64,000 nt of DNA from Pseudescherichia sp031998825 (GTDB taxonomy: Bacteria; Pseudomonadota; Gammaproteobacteria; Enterobacterales; Enterobacteriaceae), in assembly GCF_031998825.1 (NCBI RefSeq), contig NZ_DAMACX010000021.1:1-64000 (forward strand). Reading direction: 5' to 3'. Positions 17,296 through 25,812 of the stretch are shown in pieces. The notes beneath the pieces are model-generated. The model had not been told where the DNA came from, did no database searches, and was given only the letters and a program-made list of their open reading frames with translations. Position 1 is the stretch's first letter. Each line of letters starts with the position of its first letter. The translations under genes were made by a program, and so were the position numbers.

Positions 17296-20200
17296 ATGAT
17301 CCCACAGATTTCTCAAGCACCCGGCGTCGTTCAGCTGGTGCTCAATTTTTTGCAGGCACTGGAGCAACAGGGTTTTACAGGTGATACCGCCACGGGTTAC
17401 GCCGATCGGCTAACCATGGCGACCGATAACAGTATTTACCAGCTTCTCCCCGATGCAGTGGTTTTTCCCCGTTCAACCGCCGACGTCTCCCTGATCACCC
17501 GGCTTGCCGGAGAGGCCCGCTTCCAGTCGCTGGTCTTTACCCCGCGCGGCGGGGGGACCGGCACCAATGGCCAGGCGCTAAACCAGGGCATCATTGTCGA
17601 TCTCTCCCGCTATATGAACCGCATTCTCGAAATAAACCCTGAAGAGGGCTGGGTACGCGTGGAGGCTGGGGTGATCAAGGATCAGCTCAATCAGTTTTTG
17701 AAGCCGTACGGCTTCTTCTTCGCCCCGGAGCTCTCCACCAGCAACCGTGCCACCCTTGGCGGCATGATCAATACCGACGCCTCCGGACAGGGATCGCTGG
17801 TTTACGGTAAAACGTCCGATCACGTGCTGGGGGTACGGGCCGTTCTGCTGGGTGGCGATCTGCTGGATACGCAGCCGGTCTCGCTGGAGCTGGCGCGTAC
17901 GCTTGGCAAGGCGCAGACCGCGCAGGGGCGGATCTATAAAACGGTATATGAGAGCTGCTATAACAATCGCCAGCTGATTATCGATAAGTTTCCCAGGCTA
18001 AACCGGTTCCTGACCGGCTACGATCTGCGTCACGTCTTTGATGATGAGATGACTACCTTCGATCTCACCCGCGTCCTGACCGGATCGGAGGGGACGCTGG
18101 CCTTTATTACCGAAGCGCGGCTGGATATTACGCCGCTGCCGAAGGTGCGCCGGCTGGTTAACGTTAAGTATGACTCCTTCAACTCGGCGCTGCGCAACGC
18201 CCCCTTTATGGTGGAGGCCCAGGCGCTGTCGGTAGAGACCGTTGACTCTACGGTGCTCAACCTGGCGCGGGAGGATATTGTCTGGCACTCCGTGCACGAT
18301 TTGATTACCGACGTGCCGGATAAAACCATGCTGGGGCTGAACATCGTTGAGTTTGCTGGCGATGATGCTGAACTTATCGACGGTCAGGTCAACGCCCTCT
18401 GTCAGCGTCTGGATGCGCTGATTGCTGCCGAGGAGGGTGGGGTTATTGGCTGGCAGGTGTGCAGCGAGCTGGCAGGGATTGAACGCATCTATGCGATGCG
18501 TAAAAAAGCGGTCGGACTGCTGGGGAATGCCAAAGGTGCCGCGAAGCCGATTCCCTTTGCGGAGGATACCTGCGTGCCGCCGGAGCATCTGGCGGACTAC
18601 ATCGTTGAATTTCGCGCGCTGCTCGACAGTCACGGGCTGAACTACGGCATGTTTGGTCATGTGGATGCGGGCGTACTGCACGTTCGCCCGGCGCTGGATA
18701 TGTGCGATCCGCAGCAGGAGATGCTGATGAAAAAGATCTCCGACGAGGTGGTGGCCCTGACGGCGAAGTATGGCGGTCTGCTCTGGGGTGAGCACGGTAA
18801 GGGTTTCCGCGCCGAATACAGCCCGGCTTTCTTTGGCGAGCAGCTTTACGGCGAGCTACGCAAGGTTAAGGCGGCGTTCGATCCGCAGAACCGGCTCAAC
18901 CCGGGTAAAATCTGCCCGCCAGCGGGCCTCGATGCGCCAATGATGCAGGTCGATGCCGTAAAGCGCGGCACCTTTGACCGACAGATCCCTATTAGCGTGC
19001 GCTCCTCATGGCGCGGCGCGATGGAGTGTAACGGCAACGGGTTGTGCTTTAACTTTGATGCGAAAAGCCCGATGTGCCCGTCGATGAAAATCACCAGCAA
19101 CCGTATTCACTCACCCAAAGGCCGTGCCACGCTGGTGCGCGAATGGCTGCGGTTGCTCGCGGATCGCGGTGTCGATCCCATCAAGCTGGAGAAGGAGCTG
19201 CCGGAAAAACGTGCCAGCCTGCGGAGCCTGATCGAACGCACCCGTAACAGCTGGCATGCGCGCCACGGTGAGTATGATTTCTCGCATGAGGTGAAAGAGG
19301 CGATGTCCGGCTGTCTGGCGTGCAAGGCCTGTTCGACCCAGTGTCCGATTAAAATTGACGTTCCGGAGTTTCGCTCGCGCTTCCTTCAGCTCTATCACAC
19401 CCGCTATCTGCGACCGCTGCGCGACCACGTTATTGCCAGCGTGGAGAGCTATGCGCCGCTGATGGCCCGTGCGCCGAAGACCTTTAACTTCTTTATAAAC
19501 CAGCCGTGGGTGCGCTCAATGTCAGCCACCCACATCGGGATGGTGGATCTGCCTCTGCTGTCGGTGCCTTCTCTCCAGCAGCAGATGGTTGGGCATCGTT
19601 CCGCCAATATGACCCTCGACGAGCTGGAACAGCTCAGCGAAGAGCAGAGGGCGAAAACGGTGCTGGTGGTGCAGGATCCCTTTACCAGCTACTACGACGC
19701 CCAGGTAGTGAGCGATTTTGTCCGGCTGGTAGAGAAGCTGGGCTATCAACCGGTCTTGTTGCCGTTCTCGCCGAACGGTAAGGCGCAGCACATCAAAGGT
19801 TTCCTGACGCGTTTTGCTAAGACGGCGCAAAAAACCTCTGACTTCCTGGCACGGGTAGCACGGCTTGGAATGCCGATGGTCGGCGTCGATCCGGCGCTGG
19901 TGCTCTGCTACCGCGATGAGTACAAGCAGACGTTAGGGGACAAGCGCGGCGAGTTTAACGTCCAGCTGGTGCACGAGTGGCTACCCGCTGCACTGGCATC
20001 GCATGAGGAGCAGGCGTCGGGCGGCGAGGCCTGGTATCTGTTTGGTCACTGTACCGAGGTCACCGCGCTACCGGGTGCGCCGGGACAGTGGGCAAACATT
20101 TTTGCCCGCTTTGGCGCTAAACTTGAGAACGTTAGCGTTGGCTGCTGCGGCATGGCCGGAACCTACGGCCATGAGATTAACAATCATGCTAACTCGCTGG

Positions 20201-20352
20201 GGATCTACGAGCTATCCTGGCACCAGGCAATGCAGCGTCTGCCGCGCAACCGCTGCCTGGCGACGGGGTACTCGTGCCGCAGCCAGGTTAAGCGCATTGA
20301 GGGTAGCGGCGTGCGCCATCCGCTACAGGCTCTGCTGGAGATAATGGGATGA
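17296..20352 (+). CDS. ydiJ: FAD-linked oxidoreductase with Fe-S clusters, YdiJ
   Basis: A 1018-residue fusion of a D-lactate/glycolate-oxidase-type FAD domain and an Fe-S/CCG domain. E. coli YdiJ is reported to act as a D-2-hydroxyglutarate dehydrogenase; I infer the same here. FAD-binding motifs lie near residues 80-160 (TPRGGGTGTNGQALNQG; STSNRATLGGMINTDASG). Cysteine motifs CNGNGLC (near 577) and CLACKACSTQCPIK (near 672) should bind Fe-S clusters, and a GCCG motif is near residue 950. ATG 17296 (MIPQISQAPG) was chosen because it matches the family start; the frame is open 50 codons further upstream without homology. menI overlaps its end by four bases (ATGA). Confidence 0.94.
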   Translation: MIPQISQAPGVVQLVLNFLQALEQQGFTGDTATGYADRLTMATDNSIYQLLPDAVVFPRSTADVSLITRLAGEARFQSLVFTPRGGGTGTNGQALNQGIIVDLSRYMNRILEINPEEGWVRVEAGVIKDQLNQFLKPYGFFFAPELSTSNRATLGGMINTDASGQGSLVYGKTSDHVLGVRAVLLGGDLLDTQPVSLELARTLGKAQTAQGRIYKTVYESCYNNRQLIIDKFPRLNRFLTGYDLRHVFDDEMTTFDLTRVLTGSEGTLAFITEARLDITPLPKVRRLVNVKYDSFNSALRNAPFMVEAQALSVETVDSTVLNLAREDIVWHSVHDLITDVPDKTMLGLNIVEFAGDDAELIDGQVNALCQRLDALIAAEEGGVIGWQVCSELAGIERIYAMRKKAVGLLGNAKGAAKPIPFAEDTCVPPEHLADYIVEFRALLDSHGLNYGMFGHVDAGVLHVRPALDMCDPQQEMLMKKISDEVVALTAKYGGLLWGEHGKGFRAEYSPAFFGEQLYGELRKVKAAFDPQNRLNPGKICPPAGLDAPMMQVDAVKRGTFDRQIPISVRSSWRGAMECNGNGLCFNFDAKSPMCPSMKITSNRIHSPKGRATLVREWLRLLADRGVDPIKLEKELPEKRASLRSLIERTRNSWHARHGEYDFSHEVKEAMSGCLACKACSTQCPIKIDVPEFRSRFLQLYHTRYLRPLRDHVIASVESYAPLMARAPKTFNFFINQPWVRSMSATHIGMVDLPLLSVPSLQQQMVGHRSANMTLDELEQLSEEQRAKTVLVVQDPFTSYYDAQVVSDFVRLVEKLGYQPVLLPFSPNGKAQHIKGFLTRFAKTAQKTSDFLARVARLGMPMVGVDPALVLCYRDEYKQTLGDKRGEFNVQLVHEWLPAALASHEEQASGGEAWYLFGHCTEVTALPGAPGQWANIFARFGAKLENVSVGCCGMAGTYGHEINNHANSLGIYELSWHQAMQRLPRNRCLATGYSCRSQVKRIEGSGVRHPLQALLEIMG

Positions 20353-20759
20353 TCTGGAAACGTACGGCTACCCTCGACGCGTTGAACGCAATGGGCGAGG
20401 GCAATATGGTAGGACTGCTTGATATTCGTTTTGAGCGCATCGGTGACGATGTACTTGAAGCCTCGATGCCCGTTGATGCCCGCACCCATCAGCCTTTTGG
20501 TCTGCTGCACGGCGGCGCGTCGGTGGTGCTGGCGGAAACCCTCGGTTCGGTGGCGGGCTACCTCTGCACCGAGGCTGAGCATAACGTGGTAGGGATCGAG
20601 ATCAACGCCAACCATATTCGTGCCGTACGCAGCGGCCGGGTGCGTGGCGTCTGTTCCGCACTGCATACCGGCGGCCGCCATCAGGTCTGGCAGATTGATA
20701 TCTTTGATGAGCAGGATCGGCTGTGCTGTTCATCGCGGCTGACTACCGCCGTCGTCTGA
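20349..20759 (+). CDS. menI: 1,4-dihydroxy-2-naphthoyl-CoA hydrolase
   Basis: A 136-residue hotdog-fold thioesterase (YdiI) that releases 1,4-dihydroxy-2-naphthoate from its CoA ester in menaquinone synthesis and also acts on other aryl-CoA esters. The catalytic Glu63 lies in GGASVVLAET, with His54 in LLHGG. Length and sequence match E. coli MenI. The start codon overlaps the ydiJ stop (ATGA), so the two genes are translationally coupled. Confidence 0.93.
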   Translation: MIWKRTATLDALNAMGEGNMVGLLDIRFERIGDDVLEASMPVDARTHQPFGLLHGGASVVLAETLGSVAGYLCTEAEHNVVGIEINANHIRAVRSGRVRGVCSALHTGGRHQVWQIDIFDEQDRLCCSSRLTTAVV

Positions 20760-20766
20760 GATTTTG

Positions 20767-20788
20767 CGGCAGGTTTTGCCTGCCGTTT
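20767..20788 (+). terminator. Weak terminator after menI
   Basis: A 7-bp stem (CGGCAGG / CCTGCCG) with a T-rich loop and only three T residues after it, six bases past the menI stop. Confidence 0.5.
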
Positions 20789-20969
20789 CCTGCCGATCTA
20801 TTTTTTTCTTCCCCAGATGCGATTTTTTAAAAACATGCTAAAATCCGCGCGATTGAATCTTCGGCTAAAACTATTGTCTTAATCGAAGACCGTAACGCTG
20901 ACTGACCTAATGAAGGGATTCGTTGTTTCCTTAAGCGCTACTTACTATAAGCTTAAAGGTAACAACGTT

Positions 20970-21884
20970 ATGTGCGCTTCGTTTAAACTGGCTTTTCTGC
21001 ATCCCCGTCACTGGTCGACCTGGTTTGGCCTTGCCGTTCTCTGGCTTCTTGTTCAACTGCCGTATCCTCTGCTCTATCGCTTCGGTACCGGGCTTGGCCG
21101 CATGGCGCGACCGTTCCTTAAACGGCGGGAGAGTATTGCCCGACGCAACCTCGAACTCTGTTTCCCTGAGATGACGCCCGCACTGCGTGAGACCCTCATC
21201 GAAAGAAACTTTATGTCATTGGGCATGGGACTGATCGAGACGGGCATGGCCTGGTTCTGGCCGGACAAGCGGGTGCGCCGCTGGTTCGACGTAGAGGGCT
21301 ATCAAAACCTGGTCGAGGCGCAGAAAAAATACAATGGCGTGATGGTTGTTGGCGTGCACTTTATGTCGCTGGAGCTGGGGGGACGGGTGATGGGGCTGTG
21401 CCAGCCGATGATGGCAACCTATCGTCAGCACAACAGTCCGGTGATGGAGTGGGTGCAGACCCGAGGCCGTATGCGCTCCAATAAATCGATGATCGACCGT
21501 CGCAACCTGAAGGGCCTGGTTAGCGCGCTGCGTAAGGGTGAGGCAGTCTGGTTTGCTCCCGATCAGGACTATGGCCGTAAAGGCAGCACTTTTGCCCCGT
21601 TCTTCTCTGTTAACGCCGCGACGACCAACGGTACCTATGTGCTGTCACGCCTCTCCGGTTCGGCCATGCTGACGGTGACAATGGTACGCAAGCCTGACGG
21701 CTCTGGCTACCAGCTGCATATCGGCGAGGCGCTAACGGACTATCCGGTTGACAATGAGTTCGAAGCGGCAAGCTATATGAACCGGGTAATTGAGCGGGAG
21801 ATTATGCGTGCCCCTGAGCAGTATCTGTGGATCCATCGCCGCTTTAAAACCCGCCCCATGGGCGAAGCCTCGCTCTACCTCTGA
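20970..21884 (+). CDS. lpxP: Lipid A acyltransferase, LpxP type
   Basis: A 304-residue inner-membrane acyltransferase of the LpxL/LpxM/LpxP family that adds a secondary acyl chain to Kdo2-lipid IVA. The catalytic HX4E motif is at His130-Glu135 (HFMSLE). One N-terminal membrane anchor spans residues 16-36. The sequence is nearer to E. coli LpxP (cold-induced palmitoleoyl transferase) than to LpxL, as seen in GVHFMSLELGGRVMGLCQ and KTRPMGEASLYL. In E. coli lpxP lies elsewhere, so its place between menI and suf is a local difference. ATG 20970 was chosen by alignment, with AAAGG 10 bases upstream; the longer frame from 20910 lacks homology. Confidence 0.87.
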   Translation: MCASFKLAFLHPRHWSTWFGLAVLWLLVQLPYPLLYRFGTGLGRMARPFLKRRESIARRNLELCFPEMTPALRETLIERNFMSLGMGLIETGMAWFWPDKRVRRWFDVEGYQNLVEAQKKYNGVMVVGVHFMSLELGGRVMGLCQPMMATYRQHNSPVMEWVQTRGRMRSNKSMIDRRNLKGLVSALRKGEAVWFAPDQDYGRKGSTFAPFFSVNAATTNGTYVLSRLSGSAMLTVTMVRKPDGSGYQLHIGEALTDYPVDNEFEAASYMNRVIEREIMRAPEQYLWIHRRFKTRPMGEASLYL

Positions 21885-21966
21885 TTCATTGATAAAAGCT
21901 GCCTGCTGATGCGGGCAGTTGCAATCCTGACAGCTCTACCCATTTTAGCGGCTGTGCATGCCTGTT

Positions 21967-21985
21967 GATTATGCTTATCATTCTC
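21967..21985. promoter_or_regulatory. Fur box upstream of a small membrane protein gene
   Basis: The minus strand reads GAGAATGATAAGCATAATC, 16 of 19 identical to the Fur consensus GATAATGATAATCATTATC. A candidate -10 (GATAAT, 21991-21996) and an AAGGAG ribosome site (22000-22005) follow, so Fur would block the promoter of the gene at 22011. Confidence 0.75.
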
Positions 21986-22010
21986 ATGTTGATAATAGCA
22001 AGGAGCAGGC

Positions 22011-22331
22011 ATGAAACTTTATTGGTGCAGAAGAAGCATTCCCGAACTGGCTAACCTGCCACGAAAAGTGCGCAATAAAAACTATCGGGATGCTTTTAGA
22101 ATGGCGAGAACGCACAGGGAGTTCTGGATTGGTACAGTGCTCTATTTTGTGCTGCTGCTGGGCGCATTTGAACTATTTGATTCTCTATTTCCAGGCGAGC
22201 CGGGGATAGAGAGAGAGATTTTTCGCTGCGTAATTTGTGTCGTACCCTGCGTTCAACTCTGGACACAGTTCAACGTTTACATAATGAGGAAGTACTATCG
22301 GCATATCCTGTTGCGCTGTACGCAAGAGTAA
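22011..22331 (+). CDS. Small membrane protein, probably iron-regulated
   Basis: A 106-residue protein that I do not recognise. It has a basic N-terminal part (residues 1-38, rich in Arg and Lys) and hydrophobic spans near residues 39-57 and 70-86, separated by an acidic loop. The C-terminus is basic. This suggests a two-span inner-membrane protein with both ends in the cytoplasm. The ATG has AAGGAG 5 bases upstream. The Fur box just upstream, and the Fur-regulated suf operon 0.8 kb away, suggest expression during iron shortage. It ends before a GC-rich hairpin. Confidence 0.75.
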   Translation: MKLYWCRRSIPELANLPRKVRNKNYRDAFRMARTHREFWIGTVLYFVLLLGAFELFDSLFPGEPGIEREIFRCVICVVPCVQLWTQFNVYIMRKYYRHILLRCTQE

Positions 22332-22340
22332 TGCCGTAAA

Positions 22341-22360
22341 CAGGCCTCGCGTGAGGCCTG
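22341..22360. terminator. Hairpin between convergent small ORFs
   Basis: An 8-bp perfect inverted repeat (CAGGCCTC / GAGGCCTG) with a GCGT loop lies between the end of the gene at 22011 and the end of the minus-strand zinc-ribbon frame. A short T stretch follows on each strand. Confidence 0.6.
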
Positions 22361-22363
22361 GGT

Positions 22364-22567
22364 TTATGCCACTTTTTTCCATCTCCGCCTTTTCGGGAGG
22401 GTAGTTTTCGCAGTGAGTCTGACTCCGCAAACGGAACAGACGGCCCCATGGGGATAATTTTTGTCAGGGCAAAAAGTTGTGAAGATGAACTTAGAACCGT
22501 TGCAGACAGGGCACTTAAACTTGAGATTGGGGATGACCCCTCCGGCCCGTTGAGTGGAAACACCAAT
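22364..22567 (-). CDS. Small zinc-ribbon-like frame lacking a normal start codon
   Basis: The minus-strand frame ending at TAA 22364-22366 encodes about 67 residues with paired Cys-x2-Cys motifs: KCPVCNGS, later FCPDKN, then VCSVCGVRL, and a basic tail KRRRWKKVA. This is the pattern of a small zinc-ribbon protein, and codon use looks coding. There is no ATG, GTG or TTG in the frame: an in-frame TAA lies directly before the first codon, ATT (22565-22567), and no ribosome site is seen. A nearby ATG (22572-22574) is in a different frame and stops after 19 codons. It is either translated from ATT, or a gene whose 5' end was lost or frameshifted. Confidence 0.5.
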   Translation of the reverse strand: MGVSTQRAGGVIPNLKFKCPVCNGSKFIFTTFCPDKNYPHGAVCSVCGVRLTAKTTLPKRRRWKKVA

Positions 22568-23109
22568 TTAGCATGATTTTTAAGCAGTCACAGGGTTAAT
22601 GGTAAGCGCGCTCGTAATAGCACAGATTTCTCACAAATAAGCCATTTCACACAAATTATCATCTGGCATCTCCTTTTCACTCCAGCATAATCCACTCTAT
22701 GACGAGCGCTTTCTGCTGAATAAATTTTTCACCTGCTACTAAATGTCATAGATAGGTAATTATCGCTATATTAATTGGTTTTAGCGATCGTAATTATCGT
22801 TTCGATCGATTAATTCTATCAATTGTTTCGCTTAAACTTCTTTTGTGCAGAAAAAGGACACATAAAGCACATATCAGATATCGTCACGAATGCATGAAAT
22901 TTTTTATCGCTAATCGCATAAATAGGCATTGCCTATACATGTTTCATTTTTGTTATCAAACAGTAACTCTTCGCATTTAAAAGATAATAAAATCATTGTG
23001 TTATCTTTGTAAATCCTTTCCTGTTAACCCTGACAGCAGGGTCTATGCTTAATAGAAGTGTTCAAAAAGGGCATCTAACGCGAATAACCCTGCGGATTAG
23101 AGGTTGAAG
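22568..23109. other. AT-rich non-coding stretch upstream of suf
   Basis: About 540 bases of strongly AT-rich DNA with no credible gene on either strand. In E. coli the suf promoter needs distant OxyR and IHF sites plus IscR and Fur. This stretch would have room for such sites, but I could not place OxyR or IHF sites with confidence. Confidence 0.6.
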
Positions 23110-23124
23110 TGATAATCATTATCA
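23110..23124. promoter_or_regulatory. Fur box at the suf promoter
   Basis: TGATAATCATTATCA is a perfect 15-base palindrome matching the core of the Fur consensus, about 48 bases before the sufA start. In E. coli the suf promoter is repressed by Fur and activated by apo-IscR at overlapping positions. Confidence 0.85.
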
Positions 23125-23171
23125 CTAACATAGCGTTATGTCCTTCTGACGTAATCGTGTGAGGTAAACCT

Positions 23172-23540
23172 ATGGAATTGCATTCAGGGACTTTCGATCC
23201 AAACAATCCGGGCTGGGAAGGGGTAACGTTGACTCCGGCAGCGGCGGAGCATATTCGCGCACTTACCAGCAAGCAGCCAGAACTGCGCGGCGTTCGCCTC
23301 GGCATTAAACAGACAGGCTGTGCAGGTTTCGGCTATGTGCTGGATACGGTGACCGAGCCGACAGAAGACGATCTGCTGTTTGAGCTAGACGGCGCGCACC
23401 TGTACGTTCCTTTACAGGCCATGCCGTTCATTGATGGAACGACCGTCGACTATGTGCGTGAAGGATTAAACCAGATATTTAAATTTTATAATCCGAAAGC
23501 TCAGCACGAGTGTGGCTGTGGTGAAAGCTTTGGGGTATAG
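23172..23540 (+). CDS. sufA: A-type Fe-S carrier protein SufA
   Basis: A 122-residue HesB/IscA-fold protein that receives Fe-S clusters from SufBCD and passes them to target enzymes. The three cluster-binding cysteines are visible: one in KQTGCAGFGY (residue 50) and two in the C-terminal CGCGESFGV. It is first in sufABCDSE. GAGGT lies before the ATG, and the promoter carries a Fur box. Confidence 0.96.
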   Translation: MELHSGTFDPNNPGWEGVTLTPAAAEHIRALTSKQPELRGVRLGIKQTGCAGFGYVLDTVTEPTEDDLLFELDGAHLYVPLQAMPFIDGTTVDYVREGLNQIFKFYNPKAQHECGCGESFGV

Positions 23541-23548
23541 GCGGTACT

Positions 23549-25048
23549 ATGTCGCGTAATTCTGAGTCTCATAAAACTGAAGCAATGGACGATGTCCAGA
23601 CCTGGTCAGGCCACCTTAACTATAAAGAGGGCTTTTTTACTCGGTTACAAACTGACGAGATGGCTCACGGCATCAATGAAGATGTTGTGCGGGCTATTTC
23701 GGCCAAACGAAATGAACCTGAATGGATGCTTGAGTTCCGCCTGAATGCCTTTCGGGCATGGCTGACCATGGAGGAGCCGCACTGGCTCAAGGCACACTAC
23801 GACAACCTCAACTATCAGGATTACAGCTACTACTCTGCCCCCTCCTGCGGCAACTGCGACGATACCTGTGCGTCAGAGCCGGGTGCGGTGCAGCAGACGG
23901 GGGCGAATGCCTTTTTGACCAACGAGGTGGAAGAGGCATTTAACCAGCTGGGCGTTCCGGTGCGTGAAGGCCGCGAAGTGGCAGTCGATGCCATTTTTGA
24001 CTCGGTTTCCGTGGCGACCACCTACCGGGAAAAACTCTCGGAGCAGGGAATTATCTTCTGCTCGTTTGGGGAAGCGATCCACGATCATCCAGAATTGGTG
24101 AAGAAATATCTTGGTACCGTTGTACCGGGCAATGATAACTTCTTTGCGGCCCTGAACGCCGCCGTCGCCTCCGATGGCACCTTTATCTATGTGCCAAAAG
24201 GCGTGCACTGCCCCATGGAGCTGTCGACCTATTTCCGTATCAACGCGGAGAAAACGGGTCAGTTCGAGCGCACCATTTTGGTGGCCGATGAGGGGAGCTA
24301 CGTTAGCTACATTGAGGGTTGCTCGGCCCCGGTGCGCGACAGCTATCAGCTTCATGCTGCGGTAGTAGAGGTGATCATCCATAAAGACGCGGAGGTGAAA
24401 TACTCCACCGTGCAGAACTGGTTCCCAGGGGATAACAATACCGGCGGCATCCTGAACTTCGTGACCAAACGCGCGCTGTGTGAAGGTGAGAACAGCAAGA
24501 TGTCCTGGACGCAGTCAGAGACCGGCTCGGCAATCACCTGGAAATACCCAAGCGTTATCCTGCGCGGCGATAACTCCATCGGCGAGTTCTACTCCGTGGC
24601 GCTGACCAGCGGCCATCAGCAGGCTGATACCGGCACCAAGATGATCCACATTGGTAAGAACACCAAATCGACCATCATTTCGAAAGGGATCTCGGCGGGG
24701 CAGAGCCAGAACAGCTATCGCGGGCTGGTGAAAATCATGCCGACGGCGACCAACGCACGTAACTTTACCCAGTGTGACTCCATGCTGATTGGGCCAGACT
24801 GTGGGGCGCATACCTTCCCCTACGTCGAGTGCCGCAATAACAGCGCTCAGCTAGAGCACGAGGCGACCACGTCGCGCATTGGCGAAGATCAGCTCTTCTA
24901 CTGCCTGCAGCGCGGCATTAGCGAAGAGGATGCGATCTCCATGATTGTTAACGGCTTCTGTAAAGATGTCTTCTCTGAGCTGCCGCTGGAGTTTGCCGTA
25001 GAAGCCCAAAAACTGCTGGCAATTAGCCTTGAACACAGCGTCGGTTAA
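23549..25048 (+). CDS. sufB: Fe-S cluster scaffold subunit SufB
   Basis: A 499-residue core scaffold of the SufBC2D complex, on which Fe-S clusters are built with sulfur from SufSE under oxidative stress or iron limitation. Its C-terminal beta-helix includes the essential cysteine in NFTQCDSMLIG (about residue 409, equivalent to E. coli Cys405). The N-terminal CGNCDDTC motif is present. It is four residues longer than E. coli SufB, through a small insertion near residue 8. One non-essential Cys is Val here (PSVILRGD). Confidence 0.96.
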   Translation: MSRNSESHKTEAMDDVQTWSGHLNYKEGFFTRLQTDEMAHGINEDVVRAISAKRNEPEWMLEFRLNAFRAWLTMEEPHWLKAHYDNLNYQDYSYYSAPSCGNCDDTCASEPGAVQQTGANAFLTNEVEEAFNQLGVPVREGREVAVDAIFDSVSVATTYREKLSEQGIIFCSFGEAIHDHPELVKKYLGTVVPGNDNFFAALNAAVASDGTFIYVPKGVHCPMELSTYFRINAEKTGQFERTILVADEGSYVSYIEGCSAPVRDSYQLHAAVVEVIIHKDAEVKYSTVQNWFPGDNNTGGILNFVTKRALCEGENSKMSWTQSETGSAITWKYPSVILRGDNSIGEFYSVALTSGHQQADTGTKMIHIGKNTKSTIISKGISAGQSQNSYRGLVKIMPTATNARNFTQCDSMLIGPDCGAHTFPYVECRNNSAQLEHEATTSRIGEDQLFYCLQRGISEEDAISMIVNGFCKDVFSELPLEFAVEAQKLLAISLEHSVG

Positions 25049-25065
25049 GGAATAAGGGAATCCCT

Positions 25066-25812
25066 ATGTTAAGTATTAAAGATTTACAGGTATCCGTTGA
25101 AGATAAAGAGATCCTGCGCGGCCTGAGCCTTGAAGTCCGCCCTGGCGAAGTACACGCCATTATGGGACCCAACGGCTCCGGTAAAAGTACGCTGTCAGCA
25201 ACCCTCGCCGGCCGGGAAGACTATGAGGTCACCGGCGGCAGCGTTGAGTTTAAAGGCAAAGACCTGCTGGAGCTGGATCCAGAGGAGCGCGCGGGCGAAG
25301 GCGTCTTTATGGCCTTTCAATACCCGGTAGAGATCCCCGGCGTCAGCAATCAGTTTTTCCTGCAAACTGCCCTTAACGCGGTACGCAAGCACCGTGGCCA
25401 GGAGGAGCTGGACCGTTTCGACTTCCAGGACCTGATGGAAGAGAAGATCAAGCTGCTGAAGATGCCAGAAGATCTGCTTACGCGTTCGGTCAACGTCGGC
25501 TTCTCCGGCGGTGAGAAAAAGCGTAATGACATTCTGCAGATGGCGGTGCTCGAACCGGAGCTGTGTATTCTGGATGAAACCGACTCTGGTCTGGATATCG
25601 ATGCGCTGAAAATCGTCGCCGACGGCGTGAACTCCCTGCGTGATGACAAGCGTGCCTTTATCATCGTGACGCACTACCAGCGTATCCTCGACTACATCAA
25701 ACCAGACTATGTGCATGTGCTCTATCAGGGGCGCATTGTCAAATCAGGCGATTTTACGCTGGTCAAACAGCTGGAGGAGCAGGGCTATGGCTGGCTTACC
25801 GAACAGCAGTAA
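25066..25812 (+). CDS. sufC: Fe-S assembly ATPase SufC
   Basis: A 248-residue cytoplasmic ABC-type ATPase that drives conformational change of SufB-SufD. Walker A is GPNGSGKST (residues 34-42), the signature is FSGGEKKRNDILQ (near 145), and Walker B is CILDETDSGLDID. Its 3' end overlaps the start of sufD by 26 bases, indicating coupled translation. Confidence 0.96.
   Translation: MLSIKDLQVSVEDKEILRGLSLEVRPGEVHAIMGPNGSGKSTLSATLAGREDYEVTGGSVEFKGKDLLELDPEERAGEGVFMAFQYPVEIPGVSNQFFLQTALNAVRKHRGQEELDRFDFQDLMEEKIKLLKMPEDLLTRSVNVGFSGGEKKRNDILQMAVLEPELCILDETDSGLDIDALKIVADGVNSLRDDKRAFIIVTHYQRILDYIKPDYVHVLYQGRIVKSGDFTLVKQLEEQGYGWLTEQQ

Noticed and set aside
22270..22566. 98-codon minus-strand frame rich in Ser and Leu
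   Set aside because: The neighbouring frame carries the conserved Cys-x2-Cys pattern, so this one is its shadow.
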